Part shown: positions 33,001 to 47,360 of the stretch, piece by piece
How positions within the stretch are numbered: position 1 is the stretch's first letter
Layout: every line of letters begins with the position of its first letter
From: Calliopsis andreniformis
Lineage: Eukaryota > Arthropoda > Insecta > Hymenoptera > Andrenidae
Direction of reading: 5' to 3'
NCBI RefSeq assembly: GCF_051401765.1
Contig: NW_027480423.1
Coordinates: 9,734,001 to 9,798,000 of the forward strand
Length of the DNA: 64,000 nt
The notes under the pieces: model-generated
Told to the model about the DNA's origin: nothing
Database searches by the model: none
The model's input: the letters and a program-made list of their open reading frames with translations, nothing else
Position numbers and translations under genes: made by a program

Positions 33001-33270
33001 TATCTTATGCTTCTGGCGTTGACTTCTTGGGCCCTAACAATTCGATCTGGTGGAACAACGCCCTAGAGTGAAGCCCAGGTTGCCTGGAACGTACAAATGA
33101 CCATCACTTTCACACGGGTTGCAATTATTCCTGTTATAGGATGGAAAGACTGTTGTATCTTTATTGTATTTTATGATTCAGGCGTTGACTTCTGAGGCCG
33201 TAGCTATGCGATGTGGTAGAACGACGCCCTAGAGTGAAGCCTATGTTACCCGGAACGTAGAAGTGACCAT
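27051..33270. repeat. Satellite zone with an 8-monomer-spaced duplication
   Basis: Mixed monomer subtypes. The clearest structure is 30941-31936 repeated at 32269-33264, a spacing of 1328 bp (eight monomers) over about six monomers, with shared rare variants such as CTGTTGGGTCAACGCC, AATGACGTTAAC, ATGATTCAGGCG and GAACGACGCC. Other subtypes here (CACTAGAGTGACGCC, GGAAATAA) also occur between 14.6 and 16 kb. No gene seen. Confidence 0.82.
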
Positions 33271-36200
33271 AACATTCACACCGGTTGCAATTATTCATGC
33301 TATACGTTGCAAATACTGTTGCATTTTTAATCTAATTTATGCTTCTAGCGTTGACTGCTAAGGGCGTAGCTATTAGATGTGGTGGAGTAACGCCCTAGAG
33401 TGACGCCTAGGTTGCCCGGAACGTAGAAATGACCATCACTTTCACACTGGTTGCAATTATTCCTGTTATACGATGGAAAAGCTCTTGTGTATTTAATGTA
33501 TTTTATGCTTCTGTCGTTGACTTCTTAGGCCCTAACTATTCGATCTGGTGGAACGACGACCTAGAGTGAAGCCTAGGTTGCCCAGAACGTAGAAATAACC
33601 ATCACTTTCACACTGGTTGCAATTATTCCTGTTATACGATGGAAAAACTCTTGTATATTTACTGTATTTTATGCTTCGGGCGTTGACTTCCATGGCCCTA
33701 CCTATTCGATTTGGTCGAGCAACTGCCTACGGTGAAGCCTAGGTTGTCAGAAACGTAGAAATGAACATAACTTTCACACTGGTAGCAATTATTCGTTTTA
33801 TACAATGGAAAAGCTGTTCTATTTATTTTGTATTTTATGCTTCGGGCGTTGACTTCTAAGGCCCTAACTATTCGATCTGGTGGTGCAACGCCCTAGAGTG
33901 AAGCCTAGGTTGCCCGGAACGTAGATATGACCATAACTTTTACACTGGTAGCAATTATTCGTGTTATACAATGGAAAAACTGTTCTATTTATTTTGTATT
34001 TTATGCTTCGGGCGTTGACTTCTAAGGCGCTAACTGTTGGATCTGGTGGAGCAACGCCCTAGAGTGAAGCCTAGGTTGCCCGGAACGTAGAAATGACCAT
34101 AACTTTCACACTGGTTGCTATTATTCGTTCTATACGATGGAAAAACTGTTATATTTATGTTGTATCTCATGCTCCTGGCGTTGACTTCTTAGGCCTTAAC
34201 AATTCCATCTGGTGGAACAACGACCTAGAGTCAAGCCTCGGTTGACCGGAACGTAGAAATGACCATAACATTCACACCGGTTGCAATTATTCATGCTATA
34301 CGTTGGAAAAACTGTTGCATTTTTATTGTAATTTATGCTTCTAGCGGTGACTGCTAAGGGCGTAGCTATTAGATGTGGTGGAGTAACGCCCTAGAGTGAC
34401 GCCTACGTTGCCTGGAACGTAGAAATGACCATTACTTTCACAATGTTTCCAATTACTCATTTTATACGATGGAAAAACTGTTGCATCTTTATTGTACTTT
34501 ATGCTTCTGGCGTTGTCTTCTAAGGCCCTAACTATTCGATCTGGTGGAGCAACGCCCTAGAGTGAAGCCTAGGTTGCCCGGAACGTAGAAATGACCATAA
34601 CTTTCACACTGGTTGCTATTATTCGTTCTATACGATGGAAAAACTGTTATATTTATATTGTATCTCATGCTCCTGGCGTTGACTCCTTAGGCCTTAACAA
34701 TTCGATCTGGTGGAACAACGCGCTAGAGTGAAGCCTAGGTTGCCTGGAACGTACAAATGACCATCACTTTCACACAGGTTGCAATTATTCCTGTTATAGG
34801 ATGGAAAGACTGTTGTATTTTTATTGTATTTTACGCTTCGAGCGTTGACTTCTAAGGCCCTAACTATTCGATCTGGTGGAGCAACGCCCTAGAGTGAAGC
34901 CTAGGTTGCCCGGTACGTAGAAATGACCAGAATTTTCACACTGGTTGCTATTATTCGTTTTACACGATCGATAATCTGTTATATTTATATTGTATTTTAT
35001 GCTTCTGGCGTTGACTTCTTAGGCCCTAACTTTTCGATCTGGTGGAACAACGCCCTAGAGTAAAGCCTAGGTTGCCCGGAACGTAGAAATGACCATAACT
35101 TTCACACTGGTTGCTATTATTCGTTCTATACGATGGAAAAACTGTTATATTTATATTGTATCTCATGCTCCTGGCGTTGACTCCATAGGCCTTAACAATT
35201 CGATCTGGTGGAACAACGCGCTAGAGTGAAGCCTAGGTTGCCTGGAACGTACAAATGACCATCACTTTCACACGGGTTGCAATTATTCCTGTTATAGGAT
35301 GGAAAGACTGTTGTATTTTTATTGTATTTTACGCTTCGGGCGTTGACTTCTAAGGCCCTAACTATTCGATCTGGTGGAGCAACGCCCTAGAGTGAAGCCT
35401 AGGTTGCCCGGAACGTAGAAATGACCAGAATTTTCACACTGGTTGCTATTATTCGTTTTACACGATCGAAAATCTGTTATATTTATATTGTATTTTATGC
35501 TTCTGGCGCTGACTTCTTAGGCCCTAACTTTTCGATCTGGTGGAACAACGCCCTAGAGTGAAGCCTAGGTTGCCCGGAACGTAGAAATGACCATCACTTT
35601 CACACTGGTTGCAATTATTCCTGTTATACGATGGAAAAGCTCTTGTATATTTAACGTATTTTATGCTTCGGGCATTGACTTCTATGGCCCTACCTATTCG
35701 ATCTGGTGGAGCAACGCCCTACAGTCAAGCCTAGGTTGCCCGGAACGTTGAAATGAACATAACTTTCACACTGGTAGCAATTATTCGTTTTATACAATGG
35801 AAAAACTGTTCTATTTATTTTGTATTTTATGCTGCGGTCGTTGACTTCTATGGCCCGACCTATTCGATCTGGTGGAGCAACACCCTACAGTCAAGCCTAG
35901 GTTGCCCGGAACGTAGAAATGACCATAACATTCACACCGGTTGCAATTATTCATGCTATACGTTGCAAATACTGTTGCATTTTTAATCTAATTTATGCTT
36001 CTAGCGTTGACTGCTAAGGGCGTAGCTATTAGATGTGGTGGAGTAACGCCCTAGAGTGACGCCTAGGTTGCCCGGAACGTAGAAATGACCATCACTTTCA
36101 CACTGGTTGCAATTATTCCTGTTATACGATGGAAAAGCTCTTGTATATTTAATGTATTTTATGCTTCTGTCGTTGACTTCTTAGGCCCTAACTATTCGAT

Positions 36201-39070
36201 CTGGTGGAACGACGCCCTAGAGTGAAGCCTAGGTTGCCCAGAACGTAGAAATAACCATCACTTTCACACTGGTTGCAATTATTCCTGTTATACGATGGAA
36301 AAACTCTTGTATATTTATTGTATTTTATGCTTCGGGCGTTGACTTCCATGGCCCTACCTATTCGATTTGGTCGAGCAACTGTCTACGGTGAAGCCTAGGT
36401 TGTCAGAAACGTAGAAATGAACATAACTTTCACACTGGTAGCAATTATTCGTTTTATACAATGGAAAAGCTGTTCTATTTATTTTGTATTTTATGCTTCG
36501 GGCGTTGACTTCTAAGGCCCTAACTATTCGATCTGGTGGTGCAACGCCCTAGAGTGAAGCCTAGGTTGCCCGGAACGTAGATATGACCATAACTTTTACA
36601 CTGGTAGCAATTATTCGTGTTATGCAATGGAAAAACTGTTCTATTTATTTTGTATTTTATGCTTCGGGCGTTGACTTCTAAGGCGCTAACTGTTGGATCT
36701 GGTGGAGCAACGCCCTAGAGTGAAGCCTAGGTTGCCCGGAACGTAGAAATGACCATAACTTTCACACTGGTTGCTATTATTCGTTCTATACGATGGAAAA
36801 ACTGTTATATTTATGTTGTATCTCATGCTCCTGGCGTTGACTTCTTAGGCCTTAACAATTCCATCTGGTGGAACAACGACCTAGAGTCAAGCCTCGGTTG
36901 ACCGGAACGTAGAAATGACCATAACATTCACACCGGTTGCAATTATTCATGCCATACGTTGGAAAAACTGTTGCATTTTTATTGTAATTTATGCTTCTAG
37001 CGTTGACTGCTAAGGGCGTAGCTATTAGATGTGGTGGAGTAACGCCCTAGAGTGACGCCTACGTTGCCTGGAACGTAGAAATGACCATTACTTTCACAAT
37101 GTTTCCAATTACTCATTTTATACGATGGAAAAACTGTTGCATCTTTATTGTATTTTATGCTTCTGGCGTTGACTTCTATGGCCCTAACTATTCGATCTGG
37201 TGGAGCAACGCCCTAGAGTGAAGCCTAGGTTGCCCGGAACGTAGAAATGACCATAACTTTCACACTGGTTGCTATTATTCGTTCTATACGATGGAAAAAC
37301 TGTTATATTTATATTGTATCTCATGCTCCTGGCGTTGACTCCTTAGGCCTTAACAATTCGATCTGGTGGAACAACGCGCTAGAGTGAAGCCTAGGTTGCC
37401 TGGAACGTACAAATGACCATCACTTTCACACAGGTTGCAATTATTCCTGTTATAGGATGGAAAGACTGTTGTATTTTTATTGTATTTTACGCTTCGGGCG
37501 TTGACTTCTAAGGCCCTAACTATTCGATCTGGTGGAGCAACGCCCTAGAGTGAAGCCTAGGTTGCCCGGTACGTAGAAATGACCAGAATTTTCACACTGG
37601 TTGCTATTATTCGTTTTACACGATCGATAATCTGTTATATTTATATTGTATTTTATGCTTCTGGCGTTGACTTCTTAGGCCCTAACTTTTCGATCTGGTG
37701 GAACAACGCCCTAGAGTAAAGCCTAGGTTGCCCGGAACGTAGAAATGACCATAACTTTCACACTGGTTGCTATTATTCGTTCTATACGATGGAAAAACTG
37801 TTATATTTATATTGTATCTCATGCTCCTGGCGTTGACTCCATAGGCCTTAACAATTCGATCTGGTGGAACAACGCGCTAGAGTGAAGCCTAGGTTGCCTG
37901 GAACGTACAAATGACCATCACTTTCACACTGGTTGCAATTATTCCTGTTATACGATGGAAAAGCTCTTGTATATTTAATGTATTTTATGCTTCTGTCGTT
38001 GACTTCTTAGGCCCTAACTATTCGATCTGGTGGAACGACGCCCTAGAGTGAAGCCTAGGTTGCCCAGAACGTAGAAATAACCATCACTTTCACACTGGTT
38101 GCAATTATTCCTGTTATACGATGGAAAAACTCTTGTATATTTATTGTATTTTATGCTTCGGGCGTTGACTTCCATGGCCCTACCTATTCGATTTGGTCGA
38201 GCAACTGCCTACGGTGAAGCCTAGGTTGTCAGAAACGTAGAAATGAACATAACTTTCACACTGGTAGCAATTATTCGTTTTATACAATGGAAAAGCTGTT
38301 CTATTTATTTTGTATTTTATGCTTCGGGCGTTGACTTCTAAGGCCCTAACTATTCGATCTGGTGGTGCAACGCCCTAGAGTGAAGCCTAGGTTGCCCGGA
38401 ACGTAGATATGACCATAACTTTTACACTGGTAGCAATTATTCGTGTTATACAATGGAAAAACTGTTGTATTTATTTTGTATTTTATGCTTCGGGCGTTGA
38501 CTTCTAAGGCGCTAACTGTTGGATCTGGTGGAGCAACGCCCTAGAGTGAAGCCTAGGTTGCCCGGAACGTAGAAATGACCATAACTTTCACACTGGTTGC
38601 TATTATTCGTTCTATACGATGGAAAAACTGTTATATTTATGTTGTATCTCATGCTCCTGGCGTTGACTTCTTAGGCCTTAACAATTCCATCTGGTGGAAC
38701 AACGACCTAGAGTCAAGCCTCGGTTGACCGGAACGTAGAAATGACCATAACATTCACACCGGTTGCAATTATTCATGCCATACGTTGGAAAAACTGTTGC
38801 ATTTTTATTGTAATTTATGCTTCTAGCGTTGACTGCTAAGGGCGTAGCTATTAGATGTGGTGGAGTAACGCCCTAGAGTGACGCCTACGTTGCCTGGAAC
38901 GTAGAAATGACCATTACTTTCACAATGTTTCCAATTACTCATTTTATACGATGGAAAAACTGTTGCATCTTTATTGTATTTTATGCTTCTGGCGTTGACT
39001 TCTAAGGCCCTAACTATTCGATCTGGTGGAGCAACGCCCTAGAGTGAAGCCTAGGTTGCCCGGAACGTAG
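33271..39070. repeat. 16-monomer higher-order repeat, two copies plus a partial third
   Basis: Copy 1 begins near 33271 and copy 2 at 35927, 2656 bp apart (exactly 16 monomers). Copy 2 follows copy 1 to about 37925 and then jumps back to the point equivalent to about 36100, so a third, partial copy runs from about 37926 to 39070 at a spacing of 1826 bp (11 monomers). Shared rare variants include GCTATACGTTGCAAATACTG, GAGCAACTG with GTTGTCAGAAACG, GGTGGTGCAACG and CGGTTGACCGG. The second junction lies within the stretch ATGACCATCACTTTCACAC that both monomer types share, as expected for homologous unequal exchange. No gene seen. Confidence 0.9.
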
Positions 39071-42000
39071 AAATGATCATAACTTTCACACTGGTTGCTA
39101 TTATTCGTTTTATACGATGGAAAAACTGTTACATTTATATTGTATTTTATGCTTCTGGCGTTGACTTCTATGGCCCTACCCATTCGATTTGGTGGAGCAA
39201 CACCCTACAGTGAAGCGTAGGTTGTCAGAAACGTAGAAATGAATATAACTTTCACACTGGTAGCAATTATTCGTTTTATACAATGGAAAAACTGTTCTAT
39301 TTATTTTGTATTTTATGCTTCTGGCGTTCACTTCTTAGGCCCTAACTATTCGATCTGGTGGAACAACGCCCTAGGGTGAACCCTAGGTTGCACGGAACGT
39401 AGAAATGACCATAACTTTCACATCGGTAGCAATTATTCGTTTCATACGATGGAAAAACCGCTCTATTTATTTTGTATTTTATGCTTCGGGCGCTGACTTC
39501 TAAGGACCTAACTATTCAATCGGTTGCAGCAACGCCCTAGGGTGGATCCTAGGTTGCCCGGAAAGTAGAAATGACCATAACTTTCTTACTGGTTGCAATT
39601 ATTCGTTTTATACGATGGAAAAACTGTTGTATTGATATTGTGTTTTATGCTTCTGGCGTTGACTTCTAAGGCACTAACTATCCGATCTGGTGGAGCAACG
39701 CCCTAGAGTGAAGCCGAGGTTGCCCGGAACGTAGAAATGACCATCACTTTCAAACTGGTTGCAATTATTCCGGTTATATGATGGAAAGACTGTTGTATTT
39801 TTATTGCATTTTATGCTTCGGGCATTGACTTCTAAGGCCCTAACTATTCAATCTGTTGGAGCAACGCCCTAGGGTGTAGCCTAGGTTTCCCGGAAAGTAG
39901 AAATGACCACAACTTTCATACTGGTTGCAATTACTCGTTTTATATGATGGAACAACTGTTGTATTTATATTGTATTTTATGCTTCTGGCGTACACTTCTT
40001 AGGCCCTAGCTATTCGGTCTGGTGGAACAACGCCCTAGGGTGAAGCCTAGGTTGCCCGGAACGTAGAAATGACCATAACTTTTACACTGGTAGCAATTAT
40101 TCGTTTTATACAATGGAAAAACTGTTCTATTTATTTTGTATTTTATGCTGCGGGCGTTGACTTCTAAGGCCCTAACTGTTGCATCTGGTGGAGCAACGCC
40201 CTAGAGTGAAGCCGAGGTCGCCCGGAACATAGAAATGGCCATAACTTTCACACTGATTGCTATTATTCGTTCTATACGATGGAAAAACTGTTATATTTAT
40301 ATTGTACCTTATGCTTCTGGCGTTGACTTCTTAGGCCCTAGCAATTCGATCTGGTGGAACAACGCCCTAGAGTGAAGCCTAGGTTGCCTGGAACGTACAA
40401 ATGACCATCACCTTCACACGGGTTGCAATTGTTCCTGTTATAGTATGGAAAGACTGTTGTATTTTTATTGTATTTTATGCTTCGGGCGTTGACTTCTAAG
40501 GCCCTAACTATTCGATCTGGCGGAGCAACGCCCTAGAGTGAAGCCTAGGTTGCCCGGAACGTAGAAATGACCAGAACTTTCACACTGGTTGCTATTATTC
40601 GTTTTATACGATGGAAAAACTGTTATATTTGTATTGTATTTCATGCTTCTGGCGTTGACTTCTTAGGCCCTAACTTTTCGATCAGGTGGAACAACGCCCT
40701 AGAGTGAAGCCTAGGTTGCCCGGAAAGTAGAAATGACCATACCTTTCATACTGGTTTCCATTATTTGTTCTATACGATGGAAAAGCTGTTGTATTTATAC
40801 CGTATTTTATGCTTCTGGCGTTGACTTCTTATGCCCTAACTATTCCATCTGGTGGAACAACGCCCTAGGGTGAAGGCTGGGTTGGCCGGAACGTAGAAAT
40901 GACCATAACTTTCACACCGGTAGCAATTATTCGTTTTATACAATGGAAAAACTGTTCTATTTATTTTGTATTTTATGCTTCGGGCGTCGACTTCTAAGGC
41001 CCTAACTGTTTGATCTGGTGGAGCAACGCCCTAGAGTGAAGCCTAGGTTGCCCGGAATGTAGAAATGACCATAACTTTCACACTGGTTGCTATTATTCGT
41101 TCTATACGATGGAAAAACTGTTATATTTATATTGTATCTCATGCTCCTGGCGTTGACTTCTTAGGCCTTAACAATCCGATCTGGTGGAACAACGCCCTAG
41201 ACTGAAGCCTAGGTTGCCTGGAACGTACAAATGACCATCACTTTCACACGGGTTGCAATTATTCCTGTTATAGGATGGAAAGACTGTTGTATTTTTATTG
41301 TATTTTAAGCTTCGGGCGTTGACTTCTAAGGCCCTAACTATTCGATCTGGTGGAACAACGCCCTAGGGTGAGGCCTAGGTTGCCCGGAACGTAGAAATGA
41401 CCAGAACTTTCACACTGGTTGCTATTATTCGTTTTATACGATGGAAAAACTGTTATATTTGTATTGTATTTCATGCTTCTGGCGTTAACTTCTTAGGCCC
41501 TAACTTTTCGATCAGTTGGAACAACGCCCTAGAGTGAAGCCTAGGTTGCCCGGAAAGTAGAAATGACCATACCTTTCATACTGGTTGCCATTATTTGTTC
41601 TATACGATGGAGAAGCTGTTGTATTTATACCGTATTTTATGCTTCTGGCGTTGACTTCTTATGCCCTAACTATTCCATCTGGTGGAACAACGCCCTAGGG
41701 TGAAGGCTGGGTTGGCCGGAACGTAGAAATGACCATAACTTTCACACCGGTAGCAATTATTCGTTTTATACAATGGAAAAACTGTTCTATTTATTTTGTA
41801 TTTTATGCTTCGGGCGTCGACTTCTAAGGCCCTAACTTTTTGATCTGGTGGAGCAACGCCCTAGAGTGAAGCCTAGGTTGCCCGGAATGTAGAAATGACC
41901 ATAACTTTCACACTGGTTGCTATTATTCGTTCTATACGATGGAAAAACTGTTATATTTATATTGTATCTCATGCTCCTGGCGTTGACTTCTTAGGCCTTA

Positions 42001-45000
42001 ACAATCCGATCTGGTGGAACAACGCCCTAGACTGAAGCCTAGGTTGCCTGGAACGTACAAATGACCATCACTTTCACACGGGTTGCAATTATTCCTGTTA
42101 TAGGATGGAAAGACTGTTGCATTTTTATTGTATTTTAAGCTTCGGGCGTTGACTTCTAAGGCCCTAACTATTCGATCTGGTGGAACAACGCCCTAGGGTG
42201 AGGCCTAGGTTGCCCGGAACGTAGAAATGACCATAACTTTCACACTGGCTGCAATTATTCGTTTTATACGATGGAAAAGCTGTTGTATTTATACCGTATT
42301 TTATGCTTCTGGCGTTGACTTCTTATGCCCTAACTATTCGATCTAGTGGAACGACTCCCTAGAGTGAAGCCTAGGTTGCCCAGAACGTAGAAATGACCAT
42401 CAATTTCACACTGGTTGCAATTATTCCCCTTACACGATGGAAAAACTCTTGTATATTTATTGTATTTTATGCTTCGGGCGTTCACTTCTTAGGCCCTAAC
42501 TATTCTATCTGGTGGAACAACGCCCTAGGGTGAAGCCTAGGTTGCCCGGAATGTAGAAATGACCATAACTTTTACACTGGTAGCAATTATTCGTTTTATA
42601 CAATGGAAAAACTGTTCTATTTATTTTGTATTTTATGCTTCGGGCGTTGACTTCTAAGGCCCTAACTGTTGGATCTGGTGGAGCAACGCCCTAGAGTGAA
42701 GCCGAGGTCGCCCGGAACATAGAAATGGCCATAACTTTCACACTGATTGCTATTATTCGTTCTATACGATGGAAAAACTGTTATATTTATATTGTACCTT
42801 ATGCTTCTGGCGTTGACTTCTTAGGCCCTAGCAATTCGATCTGGTGGAACAACGCCCTAGAGTGAAGCCTAGGTTGCCTGGAACGTACAAATGACCATCA
42901 CCTTCACACGGGTTGCAATTGTTCCTGTTATAGTATGGAAAGACTGTTGTATTTTTATTGTATTTTATGCTTCGGGCGTTGACTTCTAAGGCCCTAACTA
43001 TTCGATCTGGTGGAGCAACGCCCTAGAGTGAAGCCTAGGTTGCCCGGAACGTAGAAATGACCAGAACTTTCACACTGGTTGCTATTATTCGTTTTATACG
43101 ATGGAAAAACTGTTATATTTGTATTGTCTTTCATGCTTCTGGCGTTGACTTCTTAGGCCCTAACTTTTCGATCAGGTGGAACAACGCCCTAGAGTGAAGC
43201 CTAGGTTGCCCGGAACGTAGAAATGACCATCACTTTCACACTGGTTGCAATTACTCCAGTTATACGATGGAAAAGCTCTTGTATATTTAATGTATTTTAT
43301 GCTTCGGGCGTTGACTTCTATGGCCCTACCTATTCGATCTGGTGGAGCTATGCCCTACAGTCAAGCCTAATTTGCCCGTAACGTAGAAATGAACATAACT
43401 TTCACACTGGTAGCAATTATTCGTTTTATACAATGGAAAAACTGTTCTATTTATTTTGTATTTTATGCTTCCGGCGTTGACTTCTATGGCCCGACCTATT
43501 CGATCTGGTGTAGCAACACCCTACAGTCAAGACTAGGTTGCCCGGAACGTAGAAATGACCATTACTTTCATACTGTTTGCTATTATTCATATTATACGAT
43601 GGAAAAGGTGTTGTATTTATATTCTATTTTATGCTTCTAGCGTTGACTGCTAAGGCCGTAGCTATTAGATGTGGTGGAGTAACGCCCTAGAGTGACGCCT
43701 ACGTTGCCTGGAACGTAGAAATGACCATTAGTTTCACAATGTTTCCAATTATTCATTTTATACGATGGAAAAACTGTTGTACTTATATTGTATTTTATTC
43801 TTATGGCGTTGATTTCTAAGTCCCTAGCTATGCGATCTGGTGGAGCAACGCCCTAGAGTGAAGCCTAGATTGCCCGGAAAGTAGAAATGACTATAACTTT
43901 CACATCGGTAGCAATTATTCGTTTTATACGATGGAAAAACTATTCTATTTATTTTGTATTTTATGCTTCGGGCGTTGACTCCTAAGGCCCTAACTATTCA
44001 ATCGGTTGCAGCAACGCCCTAGGGTGGATCCTAGGTTGCCCGGAAAGTAGAAATGACTATAACTTTCACACTGGTTGCAATTATTCGTTTTATACAATGG
44101 AAAAACTGTTCTATTTATTTTGTATTTTATGCTTCGGGCGTTGACTTCTAAGGCCCTAACTGTTGGATCTGGTGGAGCAACGCCCTAGGGTGAACCCTAG
44201 GTTGCACGGAACGTAGAAATGACCATAACTTTCACACTGGTTGCTATTATTCGTTCTATACGATGGAAAAACTGTTATATTTGTATTGTATTTCATGCTT
44301 CTGGCGTTGACTTCTTAGGCCCTAACTTTTCGATCAGGTGGAACAACGCCCTAGAGTGAAGCCTAGGTTGCCCGGAAAGTAGAAATGACCATACCTTTCA
44401 TACTGGTTGCCATTATTTGTTCTATACGATGGAGAAGCTGTTGTATTTATACCGTATTTTATGCTTCTGGCGTTGACTTCTTATGCCCTAACTATTCCAT
44501 CTGGTGGAACAACGCCCTAGGGTGAAGGCTGTGTTGGCCGGAACGTAGAAATGACCATAACTTTCACACCGGTAGCAATTATTCGTTTTATACAATGGAA
44601 AAACTGTTCTATTTATTTTGTATTTTATGCTTCGGGCGTCGACTTCTAAGGCCCTAACTGTTTGATCTGGTGGAGCAACGCCCTAGAGTGAAGCCTAGGT
44701 TGCCCGGAATGTAGAAATGACCATCACTTTCACACGGGTTGCAATTATTCCTGTCATAGGATGGAAAGACTGTTGTATTTTTATTCTATTTTAAGCTTCG
44801 GGCGTTGACTTCTAAGGCCCTAACTATTCGATCTGGTGGAACAACGCCCTAGGGTGAGGCCTAGGTTGCCCGGAACGTAGAAATGACCATAACTTTCACA
44901 CTGGCTGCAATTATTCGTTTTATACGATGGAAAAGCTGTTGTATTTATACCGTATTTTATGCTTCTGGCGTTGACTTCTTATGCCCTAACTATTCGATCT

Positions 45001-45040
45001 AGTGGAACGACTCCCTAGAGTGAAGCCTAGGTTGCCCAGA
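39071..45040. repeat. Satellite zone with a 5-monomer tandem repeat
   Basis: 40561-41390 is repeated at 41391-42220 (830 bp, exactly five monomers), with a partial later copy near 44280-44720; markers are TTATATTTGTATTGTATTTC, GAAGGCTGGGTTGGCCGG and CATACCTTTCATACTGG. Other monomers here, such as AATCGGTTGCAGCAACGCC with GGGTGGATCCTAGG near 39520 and 44010, recur many times after 49 kb, so this zone shares ancestry with the 22-monomer repeat further right. No gene seen. Confidence 0.87.
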
Positions 45041-47302
45041 ACGTAGAAATGACCATCACTTTCACACTGGTTGCAATTATTCCCCTTATACGATGGAAAA
45101 ACTCTTGTATATTTATTGTATTTTATGCTTCGGGCGTTCACTTCCATGGCCCTACCTATTCGATTTGGTGGAGCAACACCATACGGTGAAGCCTAGGCTG
45201 TCAGAAACGTAGAAATGAACATAACTTTCACACTGGTAGCATTTATCCGTTTTATACAATGGAAAAACTGACCTATTTATTTTGTATTTTATGCTTCGAG
45301 CGTTGACTACTAAGGCACTAACTATTCGATCTGGTGGAGCAACGCCCTAGAGTGAAGCCGAGGTTGCCCGGAACGTGGAAATGAACATCACTTTCAAACT
45401 GGTTGCAATTATTCCGGTTATATGATGGAAAGACTGTTGTATTTTTATTGCATTTTATGCTTCGGGCATTGAGTTCTAAGGCCCTAACTATTCAATCTGT
45501 TGGAGCAACGCCCTGGGGTGTAGCCTAGGTTGCCCGGAAAGTAGAAATGACCACAACTTTCATACTGGTTGCAATTACTCGTTTTATATGATGGAACAAC
45601 TGTTGTATTTATATTGTATTTTATGCTTCTGGCGTACACTTCTTAGGCCCTAACTATTCTATCTGGTGGAACAACGCCCTAGGGTGAAGCCTAGGTTGCC
45701 CGGAATGTAGAAATGACCATAACTTTTACACTGGTAGCAATTATTCGTTTTATACAATGGAAAAACTGTTCTATTTATTTTGTATTTTATGCTTCGGGCG
45801 TTGACTTCTAAGGCCCTAACTGTTGGATCTGGTGGAGCAACGCCCTAGAGTGAAGCCGAGGTCGCCCGGAACATAGAAATGGCCATAACTTTCACACTGA
45901 TTGCTATTATTCGTTCTATACGATGGAAAAACTGTTATATTTATATTGTACCTTATGCTTCTGGCGTTGACCTCTTAGGCCCTAGCAATTCGATCTGGTG
46001 GAACAACGCCCTAGAGTGAAGCCTAGGTTGCCTGGAACGTACAAATGACCATCACCTTCACACGGGTTGCAATTGTTCCTGTTATAGTATGGAAAGACTG
46101 TTGTATTTTTATTGTATTTTATGCTTCGGGCGTTGACTTCTATGGCCCTACCTATTCGATCTGGTGGAGCTATGCCCTACAGTCAAGCCTAATTTGCCCG
46201 TAACGTAGAAATGACCATCACTTTCACACTGGTTGCAATTATTCCCCTTATACGATGGAAAAACTCTTGTATATTTATTGTATTTTATGCTTCGGGCGTT
46301 CACTTCCATGGCCCTACCTATTCGATTTGGTGGAGCAACACCCTACGGTGAAGCCTAGGCTGTCAGAAACGTAGAAATGAACATAACTTTCACACTGGTA
46401 GCATTTATCCGTTTTATACAATGGAAAAACTGACCTATTTATTTTGTATTTTATGCTTCGAGCGTTGACTACTAAGGCACTAACTATTCGATCTGGTGGA
46501 GCAACGCCCTAGAGTGAAGCCGAGGTTGCCCGGAACGTGGAAATGAACATCACTTTCAAACTGGTTGCAATTATTCCGGTTATATGATGGAAAGACTGTT
46601 GTATTTTTATTGCATTTTATGCTTCGGGCATTGAGTTCTAAGGCCCTAACTATTCAATCTGTTGGAGCAACGCCCTGGGGTGTAGCCTAGGTTGCCCGGA
46701 AAGTAGAAATGACCACAACTTTCATACTGGTTGCAATTACTCGTTTTATATGATGGAACAACTGTTGTATTTATATTGTATTTTATGCTTCTGGCGTACA
46801 CTTCTTAGGCCCTAACTATTCTATCTGGTGGAACAACGCCCTAGGGTGAAGCCTAGGTTGCCCGGAATGTAGAAATGACCATAACTTTTACACTGGTAGC
46901 AATTATTCGTTTTATAGAATGGAAAAACTGTTCTATTTATTTTGTATTTTATGCTTCGGGCGTTGACTTCTAAGGCCCTAACTGTTGGATCTGGTGGAGC
47001 AACGCCCTAGAGTGAAGCCGAGGTCGCCCGGAACATAGAAATGGCCATAACTTTCACACTGATTGCTATTATTCGTTCTATACGATGGAAAAACTGTTAT
47101 ATTTATATTGTACCTTATGCTTCTGGCGTTGACTTCTTAGGCCCTAGCAATTCGATCTGGTGGAACAACGCCCTAGAGTGAAGCCTAGGTTGCCTGGAAC
47201 GTACAAATGACCATCACCTTCACACGGGTTGCAATTGTTCCTGTTATAGTATGGAAAGACTGTTGTATTTTTATTGTATTTTATGCTTCGGGCGTTGACT
47301 TC
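45041..47302. repeat. 7-monomer tandem repeat in the satellite
   Basis: 45041-46140 recurs at 46203-47302, spacing 1162 bp (exactly seven monomers). Shared markers are ATTCCCCTTATACGATGG, TAGGCTGTCAGAAACG, AAAACTGACCTATTTATT and GCGTACACTTCTTAGG. I noticed few differences, such as ACACCATACGG against ACACCCTACGG and TATACAATGG against TATAGAATGG. Confidence 0.9.
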
Positions 47303-47360
47303 TAAGGCCCTAACTATTCGATCTGGTGGAGCAACGCCCTAGAGTGAAGCCTAGGTTGCC

